Made by a program: the position numbers and the translations under genes
Shown: positions 18,106 through 26,987 of the stretch, piece by piece
Layout: the number at the start of each line of letters is the position of its first letter
Position numbering within the stretch: position 1 is the stretch's first letter
Notes under the pieces: generated by a model
The model's database searches: none
What the model was told of the DNA's origin: nothing
What the model saw: the letters and a program-made list of their open reading frames with translations, nothing else
Assembly (NCBI RefSeq): GCF_014205015.1
Contig: NZ_JACHMO010000001.1
Span: 2,232,001-2,296,000 of the forward strand
Reading direction: 5' to 3'
DNA from: Saccharothrix ecbatanensis
GTDB taxonomy: Bacteria; Actinomycetota; Actinomycetes; Mycobacteriales; Pseudonocardiaceae
DNA length: 64,000 bases

Positions 18106-18894
18106 TCAGATCGAAATGTCGCTGTCGAGGTCGCCGCTCGAACTCAATATCCCCAGATGCAGACGCTGGACCTGTGGGCTCGGCTCCAAGCCGAGTTCGA
18201 AGACGAGTTTGTCCCGTAGCATTTGATACACCATCAGTGCCTGGGCCCGCCTGCCGCTGTAGTGCAGCGCGCGCATGTACTGCGCGTGCAGCCCTTCGTG
18301 CAAGGGGTTCTCGGTGGTGAGCATGACGAGCTCCGGCAGCACTTCCCGGTGATGCCCGAGCCGCAACTGCGCGTCCACCATGTACTCGACCGCGACCAGG
18401 CGGGATTCTTCCAGCTGGCGCCGCTTCGACTCCAGCACCCGACCGCCCTTCACGTCCACGAGTGCGGGCCCCCGCCACACGCGCAGCGCTTCGCCGAGGC
18501 TCTTGACGGCGGTCCGGTCGTCACCGCCGGCCAGTGCGGCCTGGGCCGCCGCGAGGTACGTGTTGTACCGGTTGAGGTCCAGATTGCTGGGGCCGATGTT
18601 GAAGACGTACCCGCCCGCCCGCGTCACGAGTACTTCACGGGAAATCTCCGTCAAGCTCAGCTTCATGGTCGAAGCGAATAGCTTGCGGAGATTGAGGATG
18701 TAGGTCTGCAAGGTGGTCAGTCCACTGACCGGAGGTTTGTCGTCCCACAATTCAGACATGAGTGCAAACGTTGGAACTGTTTGTCCCTCATGGACCAGCA
18801 GAGTGCCGAGCACGCTCCGGAGTTTTGGTGCGCTCGGCACGCCGGAAATTGATCCCACACGGAGTTGTAAAGGTCCCAGAATGCCCGCATCCAT
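18106..18894 (-). CDS. SARP-family pathway activator
   Basis: A 262-residue Streptomyces antibiotic regulatory protein. It has an N-terminal OmpR-type winged helix (residues 1 to about 95; GILGPLQLRVG..., LWDDKPPVSGLTTLQTYILNLRK) and a bacterial transcriptional activator domain (about 100-250) with RAQALMVYQMLRDKLVFELGLEPSPQVQRLH. ATG at 18894 has GGGGGA five bases upstream. It lies between the type I PKS and the aromatase/cyclase on the same strand. SARPs switch on aromatic polyketide clusters by binding heptamer direct repeats before biosynthetic promoters; I could not locate convincing repeats by eye. Confidence 0.92.
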   Translation of the reverse strand: MDAGILGPLQLRVGSISGVPSAPKLRSVLGTLLVHEGQTVPTFALMSELWDDKPPVSGLTTLQTYILNLRKLFASTMKLSLTEISREVLVTRAGGYVFNIGPSNLDLNRYNTYLAAAQAALAGGDDRTAVKSLGEALRVWRGPALVDVKGGRVLESKRRQLEESRLVAVEYMVDAQLRLGHHREVLPELVMLTTENPLHEGLHAQYMRALHYSGRRAQALMVYQMLRDKLVFELGLEPSPQVQRLHLGILSSSGDLDSDISI

Positions 18895-19058
18895 GATAGT
18901 CCCCCAAGTCCGGCTTTAATCAGCCCCCGTCAGTTCAACCTACCACGGCTTTACCGGTGCTGCACTTGGTTCCCCAATGTTCTACGACCGATCCCGGTTG
19001 GGTTGACGGTTCAACTTCCGTCGAAGGCCAAGGCAATACGCCGAAAGCGAGGTCGATC

Positions 19059-20006
19059 TTAGTCATTTCGCAGTCGTGCGAGGTGCTCCCCGGCCAAACG
19101 GATCGTCGCGGTGCTGTTATCGCCGAGACTGGTCCGTACCAATTGGCGCGCACCGGCGACGGTCGCGTCGCGGCCGAGCAGAGTGGGAATGGCCAGGCGG
19201 TCCAGTCGCACGTTGTGTGTCGCAGTGACTACGGTCTGTTGGCCGGTCCCCGTCAGACGCCATTGGCCGGTGTGGGCGGTCATGATGCCCGGGGCTTGGA
19301 GCTGCTTGTAAACGATCCGGTCGTCGGGGAAGCACACGCGCACCGACTTCGTGGTGTGCGTGGACCCGTCCGCTGCGAGGGTGTTCATCTCCAGGGTCTG
19401 GATGTTCGGTGATTCCTCGGTGAGCACGACGCCCACGACGTGGGGGATGCGCTCGGTCCACTGTCCCGCGTCGTGCAAGAATTTGTAGACATCCCCTCGT
19501 TCGGCCGGAACCGCTACCGTGTCGTCGAAGGTGAGCAGCAGTTCTTCCGCGTCTTCCCGTTCGGCCTCGGCCTTCAGCGCGGCCAGTTCGGCCGTGCTGT
19601 TGCGGTCCACCGCGCGCTCGACCCAGGCCACGTTCCTCGGCTCGTTGCCCACAACGCGGAACTCGTGCGTGAGCCTGACGTGGGTCCGCTTCCCGGGCAG
19701 CGCCGCGATCAGCCAGGCGCCGGCCATGCTGAGCAGGGGGTGCTGGGAGACCTCCTGGTGGAACGTGACCCGCAACCGGTCGTGGTCCAGTTCCCGTCGG
19801 GACTGCCACTTCCTCACCTCGCCGTTGCCGGTTGCCCATATTTGCAGCCGCTCGGCACTTTCCCCACGTTCGAGGTAGTCCACATGCACCGTGGGTGGAA
19901 AGATCATCGGCCATTTCGCCGCATCGGCGATCAGATCGAACACGGTCTTCGCCGGTGCCGCGACAGTGATCTCGTGTGCGGTCGTCCGGGTGTCGGAACT
20001 TGCCAT
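19059..20006 (-). CDS. Didomain polyketide aromatase/cyclase
   Basis: A 315-residue bifunctional aromatase/cyclase with two START/Bet v1-like halves (about 5-150 and 160-305). The first begins HEITVAAPAKTVFDLIADAAKWPMIFPPTVHVDYLE, typical of the family; the second contains GDVYKFLHDAGQWTERIPHV. These enzymes close and aromatise the first ring of a C9-reduced type II polyketide, after the ketoreductase acts. ATG at 20004-20006 gives the normal family N-terminus; a longer frame upstream is not protein-like. Its partners KR, KS-alpha and CLF are close by. Confidence 0.93.
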   Translation of the reverse strand: MASSDTRTTAHEITVAAPAKTVFDLIADAAKWPMIFPPTVHVDYLERGESAERLQIWATGNGEVRKWQSRRELDHDRLRVTFHQEVSQHPLLSMAGAWLIAALPGKRTHVRLTHEFRVVGNEPRNVAWVERAVDRNSTAELAALKAEAEREDAEELLLTFDDTVAVPAERGDVYKFLHDAGQWTERIPHVVGVVLTEESPNIQTLEMNTLAADGSTHTTKSVRVCFPDDRIVYKQLQAPGIMTAHTGQWRLTGTGQQTVVTATHNVRLDRLAIPTLLGRDATVAGARQLVRTSLGDNSTATIRLAGEHLARLRND

Positions 20007-20520
20007 GTGGTGTCCGTTCTCGGGCGTCGGATCGGGTGGCGAAGATCGTCGTCTGTGGGATGCCGATGTCGCCGCAACCGTTGAGTTCCTACGGGGCGGA
20101 CAACGCCACGGCCGGGTGGCGGACGGATCGAGCCGACCCCTTCGGGGCGGCGCGACGACCCGGCGGAATCTTCGCCTTGGACTTGTCTGGAACTGCCGCG
20201 CCCGTCGTCCCCCGACCGCTGCCCTTACGGGGCAGACGACGCCGCGTTCGGGCGCGCGGAGAGGACCGCTTCGTACGGCTCTCTCCGCACGTCGCCGGTT
20301 TGGTCGACGCCCCGGATATCGCGTCGGAGATCGACGTCGACCTCCTGGTCGGTGGCAATCGTGGCCAGCTGGTCCGCTGCGGCCATCGGTCTCCTCAGCT
20401 CTCGGATGTCCGGGCACGTCGAGGGCGCCGCGTCCGAGGTTGGCACGAGGTGCTAGGAGATCGCATGGAGCGTCGGGCCACGCTCACTAGGGATCCACTG
20501 GATGTGCGCAGCGTGGTGGT
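20007..20520. other. 514-base region between aromatase/cyclase and methyltransferase
   Basis: An unusually long gap for this compact cluster. It holds one short minus-strand reading frame with a strong ribosome site (20225-20386, listed separately) and otherwise no recognisable gene. The stretch 20089-20358 can also be read as an Arg/Ser-rich 89-residue frame, which I take as a shadow. It may contain the promoter of the aromatase/cyclase gene and could be the remnant of a decayed gene. Confidence 0.5.
20225..20386 (-). CDS. Possible small protein, 53 residues, unknown
   Basis: A short frame starting at ATG 20384-20386, preceded by GAGGAGACCG, one of the best ribosome sites in the region. It begins MAAADQLATIATDQEVDVDL and ends in ARPNAASSAP. 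The N-terminal half is acidic and soluble, with no signal peptide, membrane segment or Cys. I recognise no family. It is on the same strand as the methyltransferase upstream and the aromatase/cyclase downstream, so it could be part of that operon. It may equally be the start of a gene broken by later changes. Confidence 0.35.
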   Translation of the reverse strand: MAAADQLATIATDQEVDVDLRRDIRGVDQTGDVRREPYEAVLSARPNAASSAP

Positions 20521-21219
20521 TCAAACGCGCTCCGCTTCCACGATCCAGGCCGGGGTGTGGATGTGGCCGTTCTCGTCCGGTTCGAGGTCCAACCGGAAGT
20601 ACTCGAGGGCCGCCTTGGGCATGACGCCGGTGATCAGGCCGGCGTCGAGTCGGGTGATGGCCCACCCGGTGGCCGGAAGCGTCTTTCGCAGGTCGTCCTC
20701 CGAGATGCGGAAGGGGACCGGCATCTCCTTCGGTGTGGCGTCCGACGCGCAGAGCATGTGGAGCCGGGCGCCGGGCCTGGTGGCCCGGTGCAGAGCCGTC
20801 GTGTAGTCCCGGCGTTGTCTCCCCGCGCTCAGGCCGTGGTAGAGCCCGCTGTCCAGCACGACGTCGAAAGAGGCGTCATACCCCGGCAGCACGCACGCGT
20901 CGGCGACCTCGAACGCGACCGCGACACCCCGTTCGGCGGCCCGTTGCCGTGCCTGCTCGATGGCCGTCGGCGCGGAGTCGATCCCGGTCGTCCGATGGCC
21001 GTTGCCGGCGAGGAAGATGGCGTTCTCGCCGCGGCCGCAGCCCGCGTCGAGCACATCGCCGTGAAATCCGCCGGCGCGTTCGATCTCGACCACGACCGGT
21101 TGTGGTCCGTGAATGTCCCACGGCACGAAGTTGAACAGGTCCGGGACGTCGCCGCGATAGATCGACTCGAAATCGAAGTACTGATCGATTTTCTGTCGCT
21201 TGGAATACTCGCCCGCCAT
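20521..21219 (-). CDS. SAM-dependent class I methyltransferase
   Basis: A 232-residue methyltransferase. The SAM-binding motif I is VLDAGCGRGENAIFLA at about residues 57-72, followed by TTGIDSAPTAIEQARQRA (acidic loop) and SFDVVLDSGLYHGLS. This resembles thiopurine/tellurite-type small-molecule methyltransferases. ATG at 21219 has CGGAGGAG seven bases upstream. It is divergent from KS-alpha and is likely to O-methylate the polyketide or an intermediate. The target cannot be told. Confidence 0.85.
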   Translation of the reverse strand: MAGEYSKRQKIDQYFDFESIYRGDVPDLFNFVPWDIHGPQPVVVEIERAGGFHGDVLDAGCGRGENAIFLAGNGHRTTGIDSAPTAIEQARQRAAERGVAVAFEVADACVLPGYDASFDVVLDSGLYHGLSAGRQRRDYTTALHRATRPGARLHMLCASDATPKEMPVPFRISEDDLRKTLPATGWAITRLDAGLITGVMPKAALEYFRLDLEPDENGHIHTPAWIVEAERV

Positions 21220-21462
21220 GCGAACTCCTCCGGGTATGCAGATGGCACCAGCAGAGTAGTGCGTTGCGCGTCGATGTGGTCCACCCCGGCGCGCCTCAGC
21301 TGTCCCGCCGATGGGACTGGCGCACCGGCCTGCGGCGGACGGGTGCGTCTCGGCGGTCGGCGCACCTCCGGTCGAGCCCGAGCGATTTACGAGAGCCGCT
21401 CGATCACCTTCGCCAAAGCTGGTCGGGTACCTGGACGAGCTGTTCGGACGAAGGGCTTTCGA

Positions 21463-22725
21463 ATGCTGATGAACCGGCGGGTCGCCGTCACCGGGATAGG
21501 TGTGCGTGCCCCGGGCGGGGGGAACACCAAGGAATTCTGGGAGCTGATCTCGTCGGGCACTTCGGCGACGCGGACCATTACGCAGTTCGACGCTTCCCGG
21601 TTCCGGTCGCAAATCGCCGCCGAGTGCGATTTCGACCCGGTCGCGGACGGGCTCACACCGCAGCAGATCCGGCGGATGGACCGGGTCGCCCAATTGGTCG
21701 TCGCCGCGACCAGGGAAGCACTGGTGGACAGCGGCGCGGCCGACGGGCTGGACCCGGAGCGCACAGGTGTGTCGGTGGGGAGTGCGATCGGCAGCACCAT
21801 CAGCCTGGACCGCGAGTACAACGTGCTCAGCGACGGGGGCCGCAAGTGGCTTGTCGACCACGAGTACGCGATTCCCCACCTGTTCAGCTACCTGGTCCCG
21901 ACGTCGCTGGCGGCCGAAGTCGCCTGGGTGGCGGGCGCGGAGGGGCCTGTGGCGGTGATCTCCACCGGGTGCACGTCGGGGATCGAGTCGGTGGCGCACG
22001 CGGCGCGGCTGATCCGGGAGGGCTCTGCCGACGTGATGATCGCCGGCGCCACCGACGCGCCCGTCACGCCCATCACGGTGGCCTGCTTCGACGCGATCAA
22101 GGCCACCTCGCCGCGCAACGACGACCCGTTGCACGCCTGCCGGCCGTTCGACCTGAACCGCAACGGGTTCGTGCTCGGGGAGGGGAGCGCGGTGCTGGTC
22201 CTGGAGGAGCTGGAACGAGCGCGGGCGCGTGGTGCGCACATCTACGCCGAGCTGGCCGGCTTCGGGGTGCGGGCGAACGCCCACCACATGACCGGTCTCC
22301 GGTCGGAAGGCCATGAGATGGCCGCCGCGATCACCTCGGCGTTGGCGATGGCCGGCCGCTTGCCGGAAGACGTCGACTACGTCAACGCGCATGGTTCGGG
22401 CACGAAGCAGAACGACCGGCACGAGACGGACGCGTTCAAGCGCAGCCTCGGCTCGCACGCGTACCGGACTCCGGTGAGTTCGATCAAATCCATGATCGGC
22501 CATTCGCTGGGGGCCATCGGTGCGATCGAGATCGCCGCCTGCGCCCTGGCCCTGGAGTACGGCGTGGTGCCACCCACCGCCAACCTGCACGAGCCCGACC
22601 CGGAGTGCGACCTCGACTACGTGCCGCTCAAGGCGCGCGAGGCTCCATTGGAGACGGTGCTCACCGTGGGCAGCGGTTTCGGCGGTTTCCAGAGCGCCGT
22701 AGTGCTGACGAAGGGGGAATCGTGA
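21463..22725 (+). CDS. Type II PKS ketosynthase alpha subunit
   Basis: A 420-residue KS-alpha of the minimal type II PKS. Active-site Cys is in VISTGCTSGIESVAHAA (about residue 169), with the His motifs NAHGSGTKQNDRHE and SMIGHSLGAIGA. It condenses malonyl-ACP units with the chain-length factor encoded next, and their overlap (GTGA) ensures equal translation. ATG at 21463 follows AAGGG; another ATG at 21469 is possible. With a C9 ketoreductase and didomain aromatase beside it, a decaketide-size or similar reduced aromatic scaffold is the expected class. Chain length cannot be read from sequence by eye. Confidence 0.96.
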   Translation: MLMNRRVAVTGIGVRAPGGGNTKEFWELISSGTSATRTITQFDASRFRSQIAAECDFDPVADGLTPQQIRRMDRVAQLVVAATREALVDSGAADGLDPERTGVSVGSAIGSTISLDREYNVLSDGGRKWLVDHEYAIPHLFSYLVPTSLAAEVAWVAGAEGPVAVISTGCTSGIESVAHAARLIREGSADVMIAGATDAPVTPITVACFDAIKATSPRNDDPLHACRPFDLNRNGFVLGEGSAVLVLEELERARARGAHIYAELAGFGVRANAHHMTGLRSEGHEMAAAITSALAMAGRLPEDVDYVNAHGSGTKQNDRHETDAFKRSLGSHAYRTPVSSIKSMIGHSLGAIGAIEIAACALALEYGVVPPTANLHEPDPECDLDYVPLKAREAPLETVLTVGSGFGGFQSAVVLTKGES

Positions 22726-23945
22726 CTACCACGAGCACACTGCCGCGAGCTGTGATCACCGGATTGGGGATCACCGCGCCGAACGGCTTCGGCATCGACC
22801 GGTACTGGGCGGCGACCCGGCGCGGTGAGAGCGGCATCGGCCGGATCACCAGGTTCGACCCCTCCGGCTACCCGGTGCGGCTGGCCGGCGAGGTGCCGCC
22901 CTTCGACCCGAACGACTACCTGCCCGGACGGTTGGTCCCGCAGACCGACCAGATGACCAGGCTCGCGCTGATGGCGATGGACTGGGCGGTCGAGGACGCC
23001 GCGGTCGACCTGTCCACGATCCCGGAGGAGCTGGTCGGCATCGTCACCGGCAACTCGGTCGGAGGCCTGGAGTTCAGCCAGCGCGAACTGGAGAAGCTGT
23101 GGAGCGTCGGCGGCAAGCACGTCAGCGCCTACCTCTCGTTCGCCTGGTTCTACGCGGCGAACACCGGCCAGATCTCCATCCGGCACGGGCTGCGTGGACC
23201 AGGCGGGGTGCTCACCGGCTACGCGGGTGGCCTCGACGCGGTGGGGCACGCTCGTCGCTACGTGCGTGACGGCGTGCCGCTGGTGGTCTCCGGCGCGGTG
23301 GACAGCGTCCTCTGCCCGTTGGGCTGGGTGATCGAGATGACCACCGGCCGGGTCAGCGAACACCCCGACCCCACCCGTGCCTATCTGCCGTTCGACGCGG
23401 CGGCGAGCGGCTACCTGCCGGGCGAGGGCGGCGCCATCCTGATCGTCGAGGACGCCGATGCCGCGCGTCGCCGGGACGCCCGTCCCTACGGTGAGATCGC
23501 CGGCTACGGGTCGACCTTCGACCCGGCGCCGGGCTCGGACCGCGAGCCCGGACTGCGGCGCGCGATCGAGCTCGCCCTGCGGGAAGCCCGGGTGACACCC
23601 GCCGAGATCGACGTGGTGTTCGCCGACGCCGCCGGTGTGGCCGAACTCGACCGCGCCGAGGCGACCGCGATCAGCGGCGTGTTCGGCCCTCATGGCGTGC
23701 CGGTGACGGCGCCGAAGACCATGACCGGTCGGCTGCACTCCGGCAGCCCCGCGCTCGACGTCGCCACCGCGCTGCTCAGCATGCGGCACGGCGTCATACC
23801 GCCGACGATCAACGTGACCGATCCCGTCGCGGCGGACCAGCTCGACCTGGTGCTCGACACGCCACGCGAAGCGTCTCCACGTGCCGCTCTGGTGCTGGCC
23901 CGCGGCGACGGGCTGAACTCGGCCATCGTGCTGACCGCCCTCTGA
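22722..23945 (+). CDS. Type II PKS chain-length factor (KS-beta)
   Basis: A 407-residue KS-beta/CLF that pairs with KS-alpha and sets chain length. GTG start overlaps the KS-alpha stop and follows AAGGGGG. As expected there is no active-site Cys. Unusually, the position that is normally Gln in CLFs (EQAGGLDA) reads GYAGGLDA, with Tyr. The His positions of true ketosynthases are also lost (VFADAAGVAELDRAE). A bidirectional hairpin follows the gene. Confidence 0.95.
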   Translation: MTTTSTLPRAVITGLGITAPNGFGIDRYWAATRRGESGIGRITRFDPSGYPVRLAGEVPPFDPNDYLPGRLVPQTDQMTRLALMAMDWAVEDAAVDLSTIPEELVGIVTGNSVGGLEFSQRELEKLWSVGGKHVSAYLSFAWFYAANTGQISIRHGLRGPGGVLTGYAGGLDAVGHARRYVRDGVPLVVSGAVDSVLCPLGWVIEMTTGRVSEHPDPTRAYLPFDAAASGYLPGEGGAILIVEDADAARRRDARPYGEIAGYGSTFDPAPGSDREPGLRRAIELALREARVTPAEIDVVFADAAGVAELDRAEATAISGVFGPHGVPVTAPKTMTGRLHSGSPALDVATALLSMRHGVIPPTINVTDPVAADQLDLVLDTPREASPRAALVLARGDGLNSAIVLTAL

Positions 23946-23957
23946 ACACGGCGAAGT

Positions 23958-23980
23958 GGGCGGACCCCGCGGGTCCGCCC
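23958..23980. terminator. Hairpin between CLF and ketoreductase genes
   Basis: Perfect 10-base arms GGGCGGACCC / GGGTCCGCCC with a CGC loop, between two convergent genes. Confidence 0.75.
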
Positions 23981-23992
23981 GCTGTGGGCAAC

Positions 23993-24772
23993 TCAGAAGT
24001 TGCCGAGGCCGCCGCAGACGTTGAGCGCCTGCGAGGTGATCGACGCGGCCGTGGGCGAGGCCAGGTACGCGGCCAGCCCGGCGACCTCCTCGGGTGTGGT
24101 GTAGCGACCGAGCGGGATCTTGGCCTGGAAGCGTTGCAGCACCTGGTCTTCCGTGATGCCCCACGCGTTCGCGTAGCCCGCCCGGACCCGTTCGGCCATC
24201 GGCGTCTCGACGTAGCCGGGGCACACGGCGTTGACCGTGATGCCGGTCGACGCCAGTTCGTTGCCCAGTGCCTTCGTGAAACCGACCACGCCGTGCTTGG
24301 ACGCAGAGTACGGCGCACCGAGCACCACGCCCTGCTTGCCCGCGGTGGAGGCGATGTTGATGATCCGGCCGCTCTTCCGGTCCCTCATGCCTCCGGCGGT
24401 GAGCACCTCGCGGGTCACCCGGAAGACGCTGTTCAGGTTGGTCTCGATCACGTCGTCCCAGGTCTCGTCCGGGATGTCGGCGGTCACGCCGCCTCCGGTC
24501 CGGCCCACGTTGTTGACCAGCACGCTGATCGGGCCGTACGTCTCCACCGCCGTCGCCACCAACTTCCGCACCTGGTCGACCGAGCGGACGTCGCACGGCG
24601 CACCGGAGACCTCCAAGCCTTCGCCGCGCAGCTTCTCCGCGGTCATGGCGACGGTGTCGGCGTCGCGTGCGCAGAAGAACACCCGCATCCCGGCGTCCGC
24701 CAGCGCGCGGGTGATGGCCAGCCCGATACCGCTCGATCCGCCCGTGACGAGCGCGGTCCTGTTGTCCGACAT
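23993..24772 (-). CDS. ActIII-type C9 polyketide ketoreductase
   Basis: A 259-residue SDR very like the actinorhodin ketoreductase. It has the NADPH motif TGGSSGIGLAI, the catalytic IINIASTAGKQG and PYSASKHGVVGFTKAL (Tyr-x3-Lys), the NVGRTGGG loop and the family C-terminus ITSQALNVCGGLGNF. These enzymes reduce the C9 ketone of the nascent poly-beta-ketone and guide first-ring folding. GGGAGA lies before ATG 24772. It is convergent to the minimal PKS genes. Confidence 0.95.
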   Translation of the reverse strand: MSDNRTALVTGGSSGIGLAITRALADAGMRVFFCARDADTVAMTAEKLRGEGLEVSGAPCDVRSVDQVRKLVATAVETYGPISVLVNNVGRTGGGVTADIPDETWDDVIETNLNSVFRVTREVLTAGGMRDRKSGRIINIASTAGKQGVVLGAPYSASKHGVVGFTKALGNELASTGITVNAVCPGYVETPMAERVRAGYANAWGITEDQVLQRFQAKIPLGRYTTPEEVAGLAAYLASPTAASITSQALNVCGGLGNF

Positions 24773-24854
24773 GTCAGCTCTCCCGCCTGATTAAACCTTT
24801 CCGAGTCAACTTCGCAGGCGCCGCTAGGAACCCGGTCGAGCACGAGGTGATCCC

Positions 24855-25856
24855 TCACAGCACTTCCAGGACCGCGACCGTCCAGCTGAAGCCGGCGCCG
24901 ATGCCGACGAGGACGCACGTCTGGCCCGGGTGCAAGAGGCCGGTGTCGACGAGGTGGGCGAGGCCGGCGAACTGGTCACCGGCCCCGAGGTGCCCCACCC
25001 GTGTGCTCCACGGCCACGTCGTCCGCTCGGGGTCGATGCCGAACGGGCCGAAGTACTGCGCCGACATCCGGGTGCGGCCCAGGTTGGGCAGGACGAACCA
25101 GTCGATGTCGGCCAACTTCACGCCCGCTCGCGCTGTCGCCTGGTCGAACGCCTCGCGCTGACCGGACTCGATCCGCTTGAGCAGCGCCTCCAGCCCGATC
25201 TCCTGGACCAGCGCGGAACTGGTGGCGCTCAGATCGATCGGCATCCCGGTCGCGAAGGGAGCGTCGGCGAACGGGGCGTCGCCGCGACCGCCGCGCTCCA
25301 GGCCCGGATCGGACACCGTGACGAGACCTCGGATCCTGGCGAACCCGCCGCGAGTGGAGAGGACCAGCGCGGCGCCGCCGTCCCCGCAGATCGTGCTGGG
25401 ATCACTGCGCCACCGGTCGAACCCCGGCATGCAGAAGCGGTCGGCCGTGGTGAGCAGGGCGGCGAATCGGCCGGGGTCCGCCTCGAGGTAGGCAGCGGCG
25501 AGTTGCAGCGCGGCCATGCCGCCGTTGGACATCTGCCGGACTTCCATAGCGGGACAACGGTTACCCACGGAGAACCGTTGCACGTAAGAAGCGGGTGCCC
25601 ACATGTCGTGGCCTTGGAAGTACGCGCTGGCGTGCAGGACCAGGCTGATGTCGTCCGGGGAGCAGCCGGACCGGTCGAGCGCGGACCGAGCGGCCAGCAC
25701 GGCCATCTCGGGCGCCGACTCCCGCGTCGAGACGCGGACCGACTCGATCCCGGTGTTCCACACCAGGATCCGTTCTGCCAGCCCCGCTTGTTCGGCTTCG
25801 TCCAGGGTCATCGGGTTCGGCAGCCATGAAGCAGCGCCGGCGACGTAGAGCACCAT
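24855..25856 (-). CDS. KASIII-like starter transferase with active-site Ser (DpsC-like)
   Basis: A 333-residue protein of the FabH fold. The nucleophile position reads EVRQMSNGGMAAL, with Ser where FabH has Cys. Ser also replaces Cys in DpsC, the propionyl starter enzyme of the daunorubicin PKS, and in CloN2-type pyrrolyl transferases. The conserved His is likely the one in RVGHLGAGDQFAGL. It should choose and pass a starter acyl group, either to the type II ACP or to another acceptor. It is divergent from the malonyl transferase-like gene. The pair parallels dpsC-dpsD. Confidence 0.88.
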   Translation of the reverse strand: MVLYVAGAASWLPNPMTLDEAEQAGLAERILVWNTGIESVRVSTRESAPEMAVLAARSALDRSGCSPDDISLVLHASAYFQGHDMWAPASYVQRFSVGNRCPAMEVRQMSNGGMAALQLAAAYLEADPGRFAALLTTADRFCMPGFDRWRSDPSTICGDGGAALVLSTRGGFARIRGLVTVSDPGLERGGRGDAPFADAPFATGMPIDLSATSSALVQEIGLEALLKRIESGQREAFDQATARAGVKLADIDWFVLPNLGRTRMSAQYFGPFGIDPERTTWPWSTRVGHLGAGDQFAGLAHLVDTGLLHPGQTCVLVGIGAGFSWTVAVLEVL

Positions 25857-25989
25857 ACCGGCGACTGTCGCCCATCCGGGTCGAGAACGGGCCGGGATCC
25901 GGCCGGGGAGCCGACCTCGAGCGGCCTTGGGCCAAGTCTTGAGCCGCCGTCGCTATCCATGCAGCAACAGCCGAACAGGAGGAACTGCC

Positions 25990-26976
25990 ATGACCCGACG
26001 AGTGGCGCTGCTGTTTCCGGGACAGGGGTCGCAGTACCCGCGGATGGCGGCCGGACTCTATGGCAGCGACGACGTCTTCACCTCGGTCATGGACGAGGCG
26101 TTCGAGCTGCTCGGCGAGCAGGGACCGGCGATCCGAGCGGCCTGGCTCGACGACAGCCACGCGGAGCATTTCGACGACGTGACCCGTGCGCAGCCCTTGC
26201 TGTACGCCGTCGACTACGCCCTCGGACGGGTGGTCCTCTCGTGGGGGCTGGAACCGGTGGCGATGCTCGGCCACAGCGTGGGGGAGATGGTCGCGGCGAC
26301 TTTGGCGGAGGTGTTCACCTTCGCCGAGGGCATGGAGCTGATGCGCGACCGGGTCAAGCACTACGCCGACTCGCCGCCCGGCGGGATGCTCGCGGTCGCG
26401 GCGTCGGTCGACGACGTCACGCCGTTCCTGACGGGCGCCGTGGCCATCGCCGCGGTCAACGCCAAGCGGCAGACCATGCTCGCCGGCGGGCGCTCCGAGT
26501 TGGCCGCGGTGGCGAAGGCCTTGCACGCCGATGGGTACACCTGCATGCGCGTCCGCGCGAACCAGGCGTTCCACAGCCCGATGGTGGCGGACGCGGCCGA
26601 ACGCACGCTCGACGGCTTCCGCTCCGTTCGGCTCTCGGTTCCCCGCCGCACGATCGTCTCGTCGCACCTCGGCACGGTGTTGACGCCTGAAAAGGCCCTG
26701 GACCCGGTCTTCTGGGCGATGCAGCCGGCCACCACGGTGCAGTTCTGGCCGGCGCTCGACCTGCTGCTGGGCGGCGAGGACCTGTTCGTCGTGGAAGCCG
26801 GTCCCGGGCAAGGGTTGACCACGCTCGCGCGCCTGCACCCCGCGGTCCGGTCCGGGAGGAGCGAGGCCGTCGCGCTGTTGCCGACACGGGCGATCAGTCC
26901 TCGGGCCGACCGCGACGCGGTGCGCGACGTCGCGCACCGCATCAAGGCCGAGAGCATGACCGCGACCGCGTCGTGA
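25990..26976 (+). CDS. Discrete acyltransferase (malonyl-CoA:ACP transferase type, DpsD-like)
   Basis: A 328-residue FabD-fold acyltransferase: LLFPGQGSQYPRMA, the nucleophile elbow GHSVGEM, and QAFHSPMV, which fits malonyl use. ATG at 25990 has AGGAGG seven bases upstream. It starts a three-gene operon with the second type I PKS and the type II ACP. In daunorubicin-type clusters a similar protein (DpsD) sits with the KASIII. It may load extender units on the discrete ACP or act in editing the starter. Confidence 0.88.
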   Translation: MTRRVALLFPGQGSQYPRMAAGLYGSDDVFTSVMDEAFELLGEQGPAIRAAWLDDSHAEHFDDVTRAQPLLYAVDYALGRVVLSWGLEPVAMLGHSVGEMVAATLAEVFTFAEGMELMRDRVKHYADSPPGGMLAVAASVDDVTPFLTGAVAIAAVNAKRQTMLAGGRSELAAVAKALHADGYTCMRVRANQAFHSPMVADAAERTLDGFRSVRLSVPRRTIVSSHLGTVLTPEKALDPVFWAMQPATTVQFWPALDLLLGGEDLFVVEAGPGQGLTTLARLHPAVRSGRSEAVALLPTRAISPRADRDAVRDVAHRIKAESMTATAS

Positions 26977-26987
26977 AAGGACCCGAG

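Noticed and set aside
20089..20358. 89-codon minus-strand frame in the 514-base gap
   Set aside because: Arg/Ser/Pro-rich, overlaps a better-started frame and has no ribosome site; probably a shadow.
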